A DNA stretch of 64,000 bases. Origin: Cellulophaga baltica (GTDB lineage: Bacteria; Bacteroidota; Bacteroidia; Flavobacteriales; Flavobacteriaceae). The translations under genes were made by a program, and so were the position numbers. Positions 8,354-16,659 of this stretch are shown piece after piece (position 1 is the first letter of the stretch; every line of letters starts with the position of its first letter). The notes under the pieces were generated by a model. It made no database searches. It was not told where the DNA came from and was given only the letters and a program-made list of their open reading frames with translations. The stretch covers positions 159,160 to 223,159 of the forward strand of contig NZ_JAHKQN010000013.1 in assembly GCF_018861125.1 (NCBI RefSeq), written 5' to 3'.

Positions 8354-9718
8354 TTATAAGTTAGGCACTTTTACGCTACCACCTACCCAGCAATTAAAGG
8401 TAACTGTTTTACCAGCCATACCTGAGCTAAATATCATTTCTTTTGATGGTGCTTTAGCCATGTAGCTATTTACAGCTCCACTAGACTTACCACTTAATGA
8501 TGGATCTACTCTACCAGCTTGACGTGCAACATCTGCAGCTTTCCAGTAAATAGCTCTTTTTTCAAAAGCAGAAGTACCACAATCGTTAGCACTACGTGCA
8601 TATAAACTAGCAATTAATAAATATGCTTTACCGTTTGATGAGTTAGCATCAATTGCTTTTTGAGCATAACTTCTAGCAGAAGATCTACTTGTTCTTGAGT
8701 AAATAGATGCTACTTTGTAAAGTAAATCAGATTTTTTAGTACTGTCTGATTCTAAATCAATCGCTTTATTAAAGTTAGATAAAGCTTCATTTTTATTACC
8801 TGCTTTGTTTTCTAATAAACCTAAGTACACATATAAATCTGCAGTTGGCTCAATAGCTAATTGTGCATCTAATAATTTTTTAAACATTGGATCATCAGTA
8901 CACTCTTTGTTATATATTCTATTTACAGCTCTTTTTACCCAAGTAATATCACCCTTTTTAGCTTCAAAACTCTTTTCATATAAAGGAATTAAGTTTGAAC
9001 AATCTGCTAAAGCTCCTAATTTAGCATCGATACTACCTTCAATTTTACCGTAGTTTTCAGAGTTTTGAGTATATGCTTTTAAATTTCTTTTTTCTTTAGA
9101 AGTAATTGTACCGTTGTCTTCTTTAGGAATTAACTGAGTAATTCTATCTGTTAATTTCTTGTTTTCAACACCAATCTTCTCAATTACATCATCATATGTA
9201 TCGAAAACTTCTTGTAAGTCTTTAGCACCTGCTTTATGCAAATCTACTAATAAAGAAAAGTAAAGGTATAATGCTTGTGGGTTACTAAAGTTCTCTTTAT
9301 CTTCAGTAAAAGCTTTATGAAGGATATCATAAATTTCTTGATCAGAACCTAATTTTTCCTTATTCATCAATAGAGCTTTATCTATAAGAACATCAGCTTC
9401 ATCAAATTTAGTAGGAAAATGAACTCTACTTGCATCATACAATGCCATCAAATCATTAGTAAATGCAGTTTTATCTGCTCCAGTAGCTTTCCCTATTTTG
9501 TATTTTAAGATTTTTTCTCCGTAAACAAAGTTAGCCTTATTTAATGCAGGACAGTTATCATAAACCATTTTCCATGGTGTATAAGCTGCTTCGTAATTTT
9601 TAACTTTTACGTGCTCTGCGTAAACAGATAGGTTTGTATTACACTCAGGATTCTGAGCATTCGCAAAACCTAAAAAACCTAATGTTGCAATGGCAACGAT
9701 ATAAAACTTCTTTTTCAT
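8354..9718 (-). CDS. Secreted tetratricopeptide-repeat protein
   Basis: 454 residues with a cleavable signal peptide (MKKKFYIVAIATLGFLGFANA). The central and C-terminal region contains TPR-like helix pairs, clearest at ADLYVYLGLLENKAGNKNEA and the following LSNFNKAIDLESD, then SDLLYKVASIYSRT and GKAYLLIASLYARS. Probably a periplasmic scaffold; no catalytic motif seen. It is one base upstream of lptC, so co-transcription with LPS export is likely. A 426-base AT-rich gap precedes it, so its promoter is probably there, although I found no TAnnTTTG match on this strand. Confidence 0.82.
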   Translation of the reverse strand: MKKKFYIVAIATLGFLGFANAQNPECNTNLSVYAEHVKVKNYEAAYTPWKMVYDNCPALNKANFVYGEKILKYKIGKATGADKTAFTNDLMALYDASRVHFPTKFDEADVLIDKALLMNKEKLGSDQEIYDILHKAFTEDKENFSNPQALYLYFSLLVDLHKAGAKDLQEVFDTYDDVIEKIGVENKKLTDRITQLIPKEDNGTITSKEKRNLKAYTQNSENYGKIEGSIDAKLGALADCSNLIPLYEKSFEAKKGDITWVKRAVNRIYNKECTDDPMFKKLLDAQLAIEPTADLYVYLGLLENKAGNKNEALSNFNKAIDLESDSTKKSDLLYKVASIYSRTSRSSARSYAQKAIDANSSNGKAYLLIASLYARSANDCGTSAFEKRAIYWKAADVARQAGRVDPSLSGKSSGAVNSYMAKAPSKEMIFSSGMAGKTVTFNCWVGGSVKVPNL

Positions 9719-10144
9719 AGTTGTGAGATATTTGTATATAGCGTTTATTAGTTATTTTAATTTTTTGGGACAATTTACCACTTTCAATGGTATTCCAGCT
9801 TGTATTATTTAATAAATTTCTTGTTTTAATATTTATACTTACTCTTAATTAATCAATTTAAAAACAAACATCAATAATTAAGAACAACAGTAACTTACTT
9901 CCAAAAGTTGTGCCAAAAACAATTTATTCTAATTTCAGAACAATAAAAATTGAACTAAAAAAGCTTTTAATTGAATTATAATTCATTAAAATTCAGCTAA
10001 TTAAAAATCTAAAAAATAATACATTATACAAATCAACTAAAAGATGTTGTAATCGCACTATTTTAGTTACAACTTAAAATTTTTAGATACTAAGTTTAAC
10101 AAAATCAAAATACATTTAACACTTAAAAAATTTCAGAACTTTTA
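9719..10144. other. 426-base AT-rich intergenic gap
   Basis: No open frame of note, tRNA or strong terminator. It should hold the promoter of the TPR-lptC operon. The only structure noticed is a weak inverted repeat GTTGTAA (10046-10052) / TTACAAC (10067-10073) with a 14-base loop and no T tract. Confidence 0.6.
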
Positions 10145-10870
10145 TTACTTATTGTATTCCAATAAATAATTCAAGCCCATTAGGAGAAATTTTTGATTGG
10201 CAAATATGCTATTTTTTGTTCTTTTAGACAAAAATAACGCATCACCACCGGTCAAAATAACTGTTAAATTTTTAAACCTAGATTCATATTTCGAAACAAT
10301 CCCATCAATTTCAGCAACAATTCCGTTAATTACACCACTTTGAATACTTGTTTCGGTTGTATTCCCTATAAAATCTAAAATATTACCAGCCTCAAGTAAT
10401 GGTAATTTTGAAGTTTGATCATGTAATGCTTTAAACCTCATTTTTAATCCGGGTGAAATAGAACCACCTAAATACTCTCCATAATCATTAACCATATCAT
10501 ATGTAATACACGTACCAGCATCAATAACCAGAGTGTTCCCTTTCGGATTCTCATAAAAAGCAGCAGTCGCTAATGCAATACGATCTACTCCTAAAGTTTC
10601 TGGTGATGCATATGAATTTTTAAAAGGCGTTTTAGTTTGATGAGATAACAATATTGTTTTGCAAAAAAGCTCTACAACCACAATATCTTTTTTTTCTAAT
10701 GCTCCAACTGATGAAATTATTGCATTATTTATATTCGGAAATTGTGCAAATACTGCTTTTATCTTCGAAACAAACAACGAATATTCAATTTGCTCACTGA
10801 ATATTTCATTTTTTTGTTTAAAAATTGAAATCTTAATTAGGCTGTTTCCTGCGTCTATTACTAGGTTCAT
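10145..10870 (-). CDS. coaX: Type III pantothenate kinase
   Basis: Phosphorylates pantothenate, the first step of coenzyme A synthesis. 241 residues, normal for CoaX. Motifs: N-terminal phosphate loop VIDAGNSLIKISIF, the central LVIDAGTCITYDMV, the substrate-binding LGGSISPGLKMRFKAL, and the C-terminal VILTGGDA; the family GVDR motif appears as LGVDRIALA. The ATG at 10870 places the DAGNS motif at the usual very N-terminus. It heads, at some distance, the minus-strand set of envelope genes; the 426-base gap after it suggests separate transcription. Confidence 0.95.
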   Translation of the reverse strand: MNLVIDAGNSLIKISIFKQKNEIFSEQIEYSLFVSKIKAVFAQFPNINNAIISSVGALEKKDIVVVELFCKTILLSHQTKTPFKNSYASPETLGVDRIALATAAFYENPKGNTLVIDAGTCITYDMVNDYGEYLGGSISPGLKMRFKALHDQTSKLPLLEAGNILDFIGNTTETSIQSGVINGIVAEIDGIVSKYESRFKNLTVILTGGDALFLSKRTKNSIFANQKFLLMGLNYLLEYNK

Positions 10871-10923
10871 GATGTAAAGTTCCGAAATTCTAAAAAAAGA
10901 TTTAATATTTTTTTCGTTTTTTA

Positions 10924-10954
10924 TTTGGATATCGGAAAATTGAAATTATATTTG
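10924..10954 (+). promoter_or_regulatory. Promoter of tRNA-Phe (TTTG-N19-TATATTTG)
   Basis: TTTG at 10924-10927, then 19 bases, then TATATTTG at 10947-10954. This is a textbook Bacteroidetes -33/-7 promoter and lies 18 bases before the tRNA 5' end. Confidence 0.88.
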
Positions 10955-10972
10955 CACCCGCTTAACGGCTTT

Positions 10973-11045
10973 GGTGCCTTAGCTCAGTTGGTAGAGCAAT
11001 GGACTGAAAATCCATGTGTCCCTGGTTCGATTCCTGGAGGCACCA
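10973..11045 (+). tRNA. tRNA-Phe (GAA)
   Basis: Complete 73-base cloverleaf. Acceptor stem GGTGCCT (10973-10979) pairs with AGGCACC (11038-11044), with A as discriminator. D arm contains GCTC/GAGC, the anticodon stem is ATGGA/TCCAT with loop CTGAAAA giving anticodon GAA, and the T arm is CCTGG/CCTGG-complement around TTCGATT. The 3' CCA is not encoded and must be added enzymatically. It stands alone with its own promoter and terminator. Confidence 0.97.
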
Positions 11046-11050
11046 CAAAA

Positions 11051-11084
11051 AACCCGATTCTAACGAATCGGGTTTTATTGTTTT
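11051..11084 (+). terminator. Intrinsic terminator after tRNA-Phe
   Basis: Perfect 10-bp stem AACCCGATTC (11051-11060) / GAATCGGGTT (11065-11074), loop TAAC, followed by a T-rich tail. It starts 6 bases after the tRNA end. Confidence 0.92.
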
Positions 11085-11131
11085 AAAAGGTTTTTCTACA
11101 CTATAAATTTACAAAACACTAACCATGCAAA

Positions 11132-11163
11132 TTTGAAACACAGCCTACATATCATTACTTTTG
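11132..11163 (+). promoter_or_regulatory. Promoter of the rhodanese/arsenosugar-type operon
   Basis: TTTG at 11132-11135, 20-base spacer, TACTTTTG at 11156-11163: consensus Bacteroidetes promoter. The predicted start of transcription near 11169 leaves only a short leader before the TTG start at 11184. Confidence 0.82.
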
Positions 11164-11183
11164 AAACATAACACATTTGTATT

Positions 11184-11672
11184 TTGTTTAAAAAGACTTT
11201 ACTCTTACTATATTTTTTTTCTAGCTGTAGTTTTTTAATAGCTCAAAAAAGCATTGATAAAGCTCTAGAAAAGTTTAACGACAATAGCATCCCTTACATT
11301 ACAACTAAAAAATTACAAGAAACTAAAAACGTAATTGTTTTAGATACTCGAGAAAAAGAAGAGTTTAATGTTAGTCACCTCAAAGATGCTATTTGGGTTG
11401 GCTACAAAAGTTTTGATATTAACAATATACAAGTTGAAAAAAATGCGAATGTGGTTGTTTATTGCTCTATTGGTGTGCGATCTGAAGATATTGGAGAGCA
11501 ATTAACCAAGAATGGCTTTACAAATGTTCAGAATTTATATGGTGGCATATTTAAATGGATAGAAAATGATTTTCCTATTTACGACACCAAAAACAACGAA
11601 ACCAAAAAAGTTCACGCCTACGACAAAGAATGGGGTAAACTTTTAAAAAAAGGTAAAAAAGTTTATGAATAA
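11184..11672 (+). CDS. Secreted rhodanese-like protein
   Basis: 162 residues: a signal peptide (MFKKTLLLLYFFSSCSFLIA), then one rhodanese domain with the entry motif VIVLDTREKEEFNVSHL and active-site loop YCSIGVRSED carrying catalytic Cys94. Translation starts at TTG; the promoter at 11132-11163 leaves no room for an earlier start, and the signal peptide begins immediately. Such proteins move sulfane sulfur or reduce oxyanions in the periplasm. It precedes genes of the arsenosugar-associated type, where rhodaneses may occur, but a role there is inference. Confidence 0.87.
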   Translation: MFKKTLLLLYFFSSCSFLIAQKSIDKALEKFNDNSIPYITTKKLQETKNVIVLDTREKEEFNVSHLKDAIWVGYKSFDINNIQVEKNANVVVYCSIGVRSEDIGEQLTKNGFTNVQNLYGGIFKWIENDFPIYDTKNNETKKVHAYDKEWGKLLKKGKKVYE

Positions 11673-11739
11673 GAGATTTTTACTTTTCTGTAATTACAAA
11701 AATCTAACTATTTTTATAGATCATAAATCCACTTCATAA

Positions 11740-12354
11740 TTGAATACAAAAAACCTTCTTTTAATTTTTACAAGAAACCCTGAACTAGGGAAAGGTAAAA
11801 CAAGATTAGCTGCAACTGTAGGTAAAGAAACAGCATTAGAAATATATAAATTTCTACTTGCACGTACTGTTGAAATTACTGAGAACTTAGACCTAACAAA
11901 ACAAGTCTATTATTCTGAAACAATTTGGGATAATGACATTTGGGAAAATTCTATTTACCAGAAAAGAGTACAGTGTGGTGAAAATTTAGGCAAAAGAATG
12001 ATTAATGCTTTTAAAGATGGTTTTGAAACTGGCTTTGAAAAAATTATAATTATTGGTAGTGATATGTTTGACCTTAGCCAAGCAGATATAGAAAATGCTT
12101 TTACCCAATTAAATGATAATGATTTTGTCATAGGGCCTGCTGAAGATGGTGGTTACTATTTATTAGGGATGAAACACTTAGAAACTTCAGTTTTTGAAAA
12201 CAAAGATTGGGGAACTGAGAGTGTATTAGACGCAACACTATCAGATTTAAAAAATAAAAAAATAAAACTTTTAGAGGAACGAAATGATGTTGATGTATAT
12301 GAAGACATTAAAGATATTAGCGCATTTCAACCCTTTTTAAAAAATTTAGAATAG
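11740..12354 (+). CDS. DUF2064 / TIGR04282-type glycosyltransferase
   Basis: 204 residues, GT-A-like nucleotide-sugar fold. Recognisable features: IFTRNPELGKGKTRLA near the N-terminus (nucleotide-binding loop of DUF2064/CofC-like proteins), IIIGSDMFDLS, and GPAEDGGYYLLGMK. This pattern is that of the TIGR04282 'arsenosugar biosynthesis glycosyltransferase' model; the TIGR04283 partner lies 1.6 kb downstream. Start is TTG at 11740; no ATG fits the conserved N-terminus. Cytosolic. The stop is 4 bases before the purine nucleoside phosphorylase gene. The arsenic link comes from genome-context naming and is not demonstrated here, since no methyltransferase or radical SAM arsenic gene is in the window. 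Confidence 0.8.
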   Translation: MNTKNLLLIFTRNPELGKGKTRLAATVGKETALEIYKFLLARTVEITENLDLTKQVYYSETIWDNDIWENSIYQKRVQCGENLGKRMINAFKDGFETGFEKIIIIGSDMFDLSQADIENAFTQLNDNDFVIGPAEDGGYYLLGMKHLETSVFENKDWGTESVLDATLSDLKNKKIKLLEERNDVDVYEDIKDISAFQPFLKNLE

Positions 12355-12358
12355 CAGA

Positions 12359-13174
12359 ATGATAAAAAAAGAAATACAAGAATCTATAAAATATTTAGTT
12401 AATAAAGGTTTTGACAAACCAGAAGTTGGTATAGTTTTAGGTACTGGATTAGGAAAATTAGCAAATCAAATAGAAGATTCTATTGAGGCGCATTACAATC
12501 ATATTCCTTTTTTTCCGTTAGCTACAGTAGAGTTTCATAGAGGCAAATTAATATACGGAACTTTAGAAGGCAAAAAAGTTGTTGTTATGCAAGGTAGGTT
12601 TCATAGGTACGAAGGCTACGATTTAATTGACGTGACTTATCCGATTCGAATTATACATGAATTAGGTATTAAAAAATTGTTTATTTCTAATGCCTCTGGA
12701 GGTATTACCACAGGCTTTAAAAAAGGAGATATGATGTTAATTGAAGACCATATCAATCTTCAAGGAGATTCTCCATTAGCATTTAAGAATGTTTCTGAAT
12801 TTGGTAGTCGTTTTACTGACATGAGTGCACCATATGATGCTGAAATGCGTGAAAAACTACTGAACATTGCAAAAAAAGAAAACATCACACTAAAAGAAGG
12901 TGTTTACGCCTCGGTTGTGGGCCCTCAGCTAGAAACAAGAGCCGAATATCGAATGCTAAAGATCATTGGAGCGGATGCTGTTGGTATGAGTACAGTGCCA
13001 GAAGTTATTGTTGCAAATCACTTAAGCTTGCCTGTTATCGCCATATCAGTAATTACTGATGAATGCGATCCTGAAAATTTAGAAGCTGCCGATATAAATG
13101 ACATTATCGCAACTGCTGAAGATACGGAACCAAAAATGGTGACTTTGTTTAAAGAATTGATAAAACAGTTGTAA
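12359..13174 (+). CDS. Purine nucleoside phosphorylase, class I (trimeric type)
   Basis: 271 residues. Motifs in order: GIVLGTGLGKL (phosphate loop), GRFHRYEGYD, NASGGI, GPQLETRAEYRM (substrate-binding Glu192) and GADAVGMSTVPEVIVANH. It splits purine nucleosides with phosphate to base plus ribose-1-phosphate. The base-recognition residue aligned with human Asn243 (ITNKV) is Asp234 here (VITDECD), as in enzymes that accept 6-aminopurines. It lies between the two glycosyltransferase-type genes, so it may handle a nucleoside by-product of that pathway as well as doing salvage. Confidence 0.92.
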   Translation: MIKKEIQESIKYLVNKGFDKPEVGIVLGTGLGKLANQIEDSIEAHYNHIPFFPLATVEFHRGKLIYGTLEGKKVVVMQGRFHRYEGYDLIDVTYPIRIIHELGIKKLFISNASGGITTGFKKGDMMLIEDHINLQGDSPLAFKNVSEFGSRFTDMSAPYDAEMREKLLNIAKKENITLKEGVYASVVGPQLETRAEYRMLKIIGADAVGMSTVPEVIVANHLSLPVIAISVITDECDPENLEAADINDIIATAEDTEPKMVTLFKELIKQL

Positions 13175-13231
13175 ACTTTGTAAGGTTACAAAAAGAGCGA
13201 CTACTAATTTAAAAAATAAAAAATTAGTCAA

Positions 13232-13963
13232 ATGAAAACAATATTTCTAGCTCTTATAACTTTTTTCTCAGTAAACACGTATGCTAATCACAGCAGTGAA
13301 ACTGTAATTTTTTCTAAGCCAGACCATACATCTTGGAATACTTTATCAAAAAAATACATCAATCAAAATGGTGATGTTAATTACAAAGCATTTAAAAAAG
13401 ATGAAGCAAAACTAGATGCTTATTTACAATATTTAGCTAGCAATGCACCTTCTAAAGACTGGTCTAAAAATGAAAAGTTAGCCTATTATATTAATTTATA
13501 TAATGCAGGTACGGTTAAACTAATATTAAAAAACTATCCTGTAAAAAGCATTAAAGATATTAGTAAGCCTTGGGATAAAGAATGGCTTAAAGTTGGTAAC
13601 AAAACGTTTTCATTGGGTCAAATTGAGCATGAAGTTCTTAGAAAAATGAATGAACCACGTATTCACTTTGCTATTAACTGTGCTTCTTATTCTTGTCCTA
13701 AATTATCAAATGAAGCTTATACCGCTACAAACACACAAGCCAAACTTAAGCAAGCAACGATTGATTTTGTGAATGATAAAAAACGCAATATTATAACACC
13801 TAATAAAGTGCAGTTATCTGCTATTTTCAAATGGTTTAAAGACGATTTTACCAAAAACGGTTCTGTAATTGACTTTATAAAACCTTATGCTAAAACAAAA
13901 ATTGAATCTAAAGTAAAAATTAGCTATTTAACTTACGACTGGAGTTTAAATGAAAGTAAGTAA
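13232..13963 (+). CDS. Secreted DUF547 protein
   Basis: 243 residues with a signal peptide (MKTIFLALITFFSVNTYA). The DUF547 pattern is clear: KLAYYINLYNAGTVKLIL, LGQIEHEVLRKMNEPRIHFAINCASYSCP (split at EPR), and a C-terminal FKWFKDDF. The conserved His/Cys cluster HFAINCASYSCP suggests catalysis by a papain-like or transglutaminase-like fold, but no activity is established that I know. Its last 14 bases overlap the next gene, so the two are coupled. Confidence 0.85.
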   Translation: MKTIFLALITFFSVNTYANHSSETVIFSKPDHTSWNTLSKKYINQNGDVNYKAFKKDEAKLDAYLQYLASNAPSKDWSKNEKLAYYINLYNAGTVKLILKNYPVKSIKDISKPWDKEWLKVGNKTFSLGQIEHEVLRKMNEPRIHFAINCASYSCPKLSNEAYTATNTQAKLKQATIDFVNDKKRNIITPNKVQLSAIFKWFKDDFTKNGSVIDFIKPYAKTKIESKVKISYLTYDWSLNESK

Positions 13964-14660
13964 GCCACAAATAAGTGTTGTTATTCCTGTATATAATGAA
14001 GAAAAAAATATATCAAGAATACTAAAACACCTTATAGAAAACAGCTCACCCAACCACATTAAAGAAATTATTGTGGTTGATGGCGGCAGTACTGATAACA
14101 CGGTAAATTTAGCATTACTCAATAATCGTGCAACAGTTATACATTCTAATAAAGGTAGAGCAAAACAATTAAACTTTGGAGCTCAACGTGCAACAAGTGA
14201 AATTATTTATTTTTTACATGCAGATACATTTCCTCCTAAAAACTTTGACGAAAGTATTATTAACACTGTAGCGCAAGGAAATAAAGTTGGGTGTTTTGAA
14301 ATGCGTTTTGATTCCGACTCAAAATTCTTAAACTTTTTCGCACTGCTCACAAAAATTAACCATACAATTTGTAGAGGGGGCGATCAATCACTTTTTATTA
14401 CTAAAGATTTTTTTATCGAGATGAATGGCTTTAACGAGAGCTACATTATCTATGAAGATAACGAGTTTATTGCTCGCACCTATAAAGCGACAAAATTTAC
14501 AATTCTACCAGATCATGTAAAAACTTCTGCTAGAAAACACAGAAACCATGGCAATGTTAAGCTACAATATCATTTTGGAGTTATCCACTTAAAAAATATA
14601 CTTGGCGCTGGCCCCGATGAACTACACGATTATTACAAGAGAAATATTGCTATTCAGTAA
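13950..14660 (+). CDS. TIGR04283-type family 2 glycosyltransferase
   Basis: 236 residues, GT-A fold. PQISVVIPVYNEEKNISRIL at the N-terminus, EIIVVDGGSTDNT, DXD-like HADTFPP, then CRGGDQSLFITKDFF and a C-terminal RNHGNVK. This pattern corresponds to the TIGR04283 'arsenosugar biosynthesis glycosyltransferase' family, usually a short soluble GT2. It overlaps the DUF547 gene by 14 bases and is last in the operon; its stop lies 3 bases from the stop of the convergent amidase gene. Acceptor and donor unknown. Confidence 0.82.
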   Translation: MKVSKPQISVVIPVYNEEKNISRILKHLIENSSPNHIKEIIVVDGGSTDNTVNLALLNNRATVIHSNKGRAKQLNFGAQRATSEIIYFLHADTFPPKNFDESIINTVAQGNKVGCFEMRFDSDSKFLNFFALLTKINHTICRGGDQSLFITKDFFIEMNGFNESYIIYEDNEFIARTYKATKFTILPDHVKTSARKHRNHGNVKLQYHFGVIHLKNILGAGPDELHDYYKRNIAIQ

Positions 14661-14663
14661 TTT

Positions 14664-15683
14664 TTATTTTTTTTCATAATCCAATAGAACACCTTCACTA
14701 ATCCATTTTGCTAAAGCTTGTCTATTTTCATAATCTAAAATACGGCGCTGATCTTTTTTATTGGTAATATTTCCAATTTCAATAAAAGTCATTGCTGGGT
14801 GCGTTTTTTTTACCAAATAAAGCGAACTTCTATCTTCAAAAGTACCCTCATAAGTACGATTGGGTTGGTATTTCTTATATTTTGCTTGAAAAGTTTTATG
14901 AATACTCTCTGCTAATTTTTTTCCGTTTGTACTTTTTTCATGATGATAGAAGAAAACATCAATATTTTGACCCTTACTCCTGCTATCAACATGTGTAACA
15001 ATTAAACGTTGGTACTTACCTTTATTTTTTCTGTAAAGTTCATTTACTACTTCAACTCGTTGTTTTAATCTAGCGACTTGGTTGAGTGGTATTATTTTAT
15101 CAGGGTAAACAACCTCATCTCTATCAATCTCTAAAATACGGTCATCTCGAATACCATCATCTGGATCACGAACTATGATATACACCATCGCTCCATGAGA
15201 TAACAATTCTTTTGCAAGCCTTAATGTCACATCATAAGCATATTCATCTTCAGCAATAGCTTTACCTCTATACGTGGTCATTGCCCCAGGATCAGGACCA
15301 CCGTGACCTGAAACTAAATAATAAACAGCACCTTCTAACCTTGTACTTTGTGATATAACCTCTGCATATTTATCTCCAAAAATAGCATATGATATACCTG
15401 TAACATCTTTAGTTTTCGTTTCCACTTTTGTATTAAGAACTGTGGGAATCTTATAAACCCTACCTTCGTATAAATGAGTACTATCTCTGAGGTTATCAAT
15501 ATTTAATGAAATAAATTCATCATAGCCTTCATAAGGGTTTACACCTTGTTTTCTTAATAAAGACAATATGCCGTCACCTTTTTCTGCAACAACAGTTTGC
15601 AGAGTCTCTTGTGCTATACCATTAAAAACTACGGTAACTACAACTGCAAAAAAAAATGATTTTCTGAACTTAAAAACTGACAT
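14664..15683 (-). CDS. N-acetylmuramoyl-L-alanine amidase (Amidase_3) with LysM-like N-domain
   Basis: 339 residues, secreted. After a signal peptide (to about residue 24, FNGIAQ) comes a degenerate LysM-like segment (about 28-82), then the amidase domain. All expected catalytic residues are present: zinc ligands His127 (VSGHGGPDPG), Glu147 (EDEYAYD) and His231 (VTHVDS), and catalytic Glu302 (FIEIGN). It cleaves the bond between N-acetylmuramic acid and the stem peptide in peptidoglycan. Directly upstream is a paralogue that has lost three of these four residues. Confidence 0.92.
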   Translation of the reverse strand: MSVFKFRKSFFFAVVVTVVFNGIAQETLQTVVAEKGDGILSLLRKQGVNPYEGYDEFISLNIDNLRDSTHLYEGRVYKIPTVLNTKVETKTKDVTGISYAIFGDKYAEVISQSTRLEGAVYYLVSGHGGPDPGAMTTYRGKAIAEDEYAYDVTLRLAKELLSHGAMVYIIVRDPDDGIRDDRILEIDRDEVVYPDKIIPLNQVARLKQRVEVVNELYRKNKGKYQRLIVTHVDSRSKGQNIDVFFYHHEKSTNGKKLAESIHKTFQAKYKKYQPNRTYEGTFEDRSSLYLVKKTHPAMTFIEIGNITNKKDQRRILDYENRQALAKWISEGVLLDYEKK

Positions 15684-15714
15684 TAAAATTATCTATTATT
15701 TGTATGAACTATTA

Positions 15715-16632
15715 CTAATCTTCCATTTCAATATTAGAATAATCAACTTGTATGCCAGTAGAGATAACATCAATAAATTTATTTTTACTGCTTGTTGCCA
15801 TACTCTTATTTTTATTACTATTTACAGTAATAAAAGTCATTGCCGGAAGTGCATTGTTTGCCAAATATAAGCTAGTTTTTTCAGTTAAAGGAGCTCCATT
15901 GTTACTATCTGCATATAATTTTATTCTGTTAGATTTAAAAACACGCTCTAAATTATCAGATAACTTTTTACCTTTTTCACTCTTTTGGTGGTGAGCAATA
16001 TCAATTATAGCAGATGAATTGAAACCATTTTCTACATCAACAACTAATAAGCGTTGATACTCTTCTTGATGCTTTAAATATTGTTGATTTATTTTTGCAA
16101 CAAAATCACCTAAACCTGTATTTTCTATAGAGTCATATTCAAAAAGAAAAACTCTAGCTCCTTTTTCTAAAAGTTCTTTAGCTACAGCAAATGCTAAGGT
16201 TTTTTTATTTTCTGAATCAGAATTTACTACGGATAAATCATGATTATTAAACTTATCAAATAGCAAATAATACACCGAGTTATTTAAAATAGTATCTCTC
16301 TTTTTTAACCCCGCTTTAGTCGGGTTAAAAATTGAAGTTTCTACGCCAGTAGTTAAGTTTATTTTCCTCCCCAAGCTTCTATAAGAAACAGCTGCTTTTG
16401 GTATTTTATACTCCTCACCAATACGAAGCATACTGCCCTTGCTTATTTTACCCTCATTTAAGCTTAAAAATTCTTGATAATATTCATTTTTATCTAAACC
16501 TTCCCTATATAATATTTGCACAATTCCATCGCCATTTTTAGCAACAAAAGTAGGTTTACTCTCTTGAGAATTTAAAATAAAAAGCGTTGAAATAAAACAA
16601 AAAACCGATGTAATAAATTTCGATAAATTCAT
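15715..16632 (-). CDS. Catalytically dead amidase paralogue (pseudo-amidase), secreted
   Basis: 305 residues, colinear with the neighbouring amidase from signal peptide through LysM-like segment (AKNGDGIVQILYREGL; EEYKIPK) to the C-terminus. At aligned positions the zinc ligand His127 is Lys127 (YYLLFDKF), His231 is Asp199 (VVDVENG) and the catalytic Glu302 is Thr269 (FITVNS); only the Glu ligand remains (Glu141). The frame is intact with no stop or shift, so it is a maintained protein and not a decaying gene. Likely a peptidoglycan binder or regulator of its active sister 31 bases downstream, by inference. Confidence 0.82.
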   Translation of the reverse strand: MNLSKFITSVFCFISTLFILNSQESKPTFVAKNGDGIVQILYREGLDKNEYYQEFLSLNEGKISKGSMLRIGEEYKIPKAAVSYRSLGRKINLTTGVETSIFNPTKAGLKKRDTILNNSVYYLLFDKFNNHDLSVVNSDSENKKTLAFAVAKELLEKGARVFLFEYDSIENTGLGDFVAKINQQYLKHQEEYQRLLVVDVENGFNSSAIIDIAHHQKSEKGKKLSDNLERVFKSNRIKLYADSNNGAPLTEKTSLYLANNALPAMTFITVNSNKNKSMATSSKNKFIDVISTGIQVDYSNIEMED

Positions 16633-16659
16633 AGCTAAGGGATTGATTTACAAATATTA

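Noticed and set aside
10046-10073. GTTGTAA/TTACAAC inverted repeat as a terminator of coaX
   Set aside because: Long loop, short stem and no T tract; about 70 bases past the stop.
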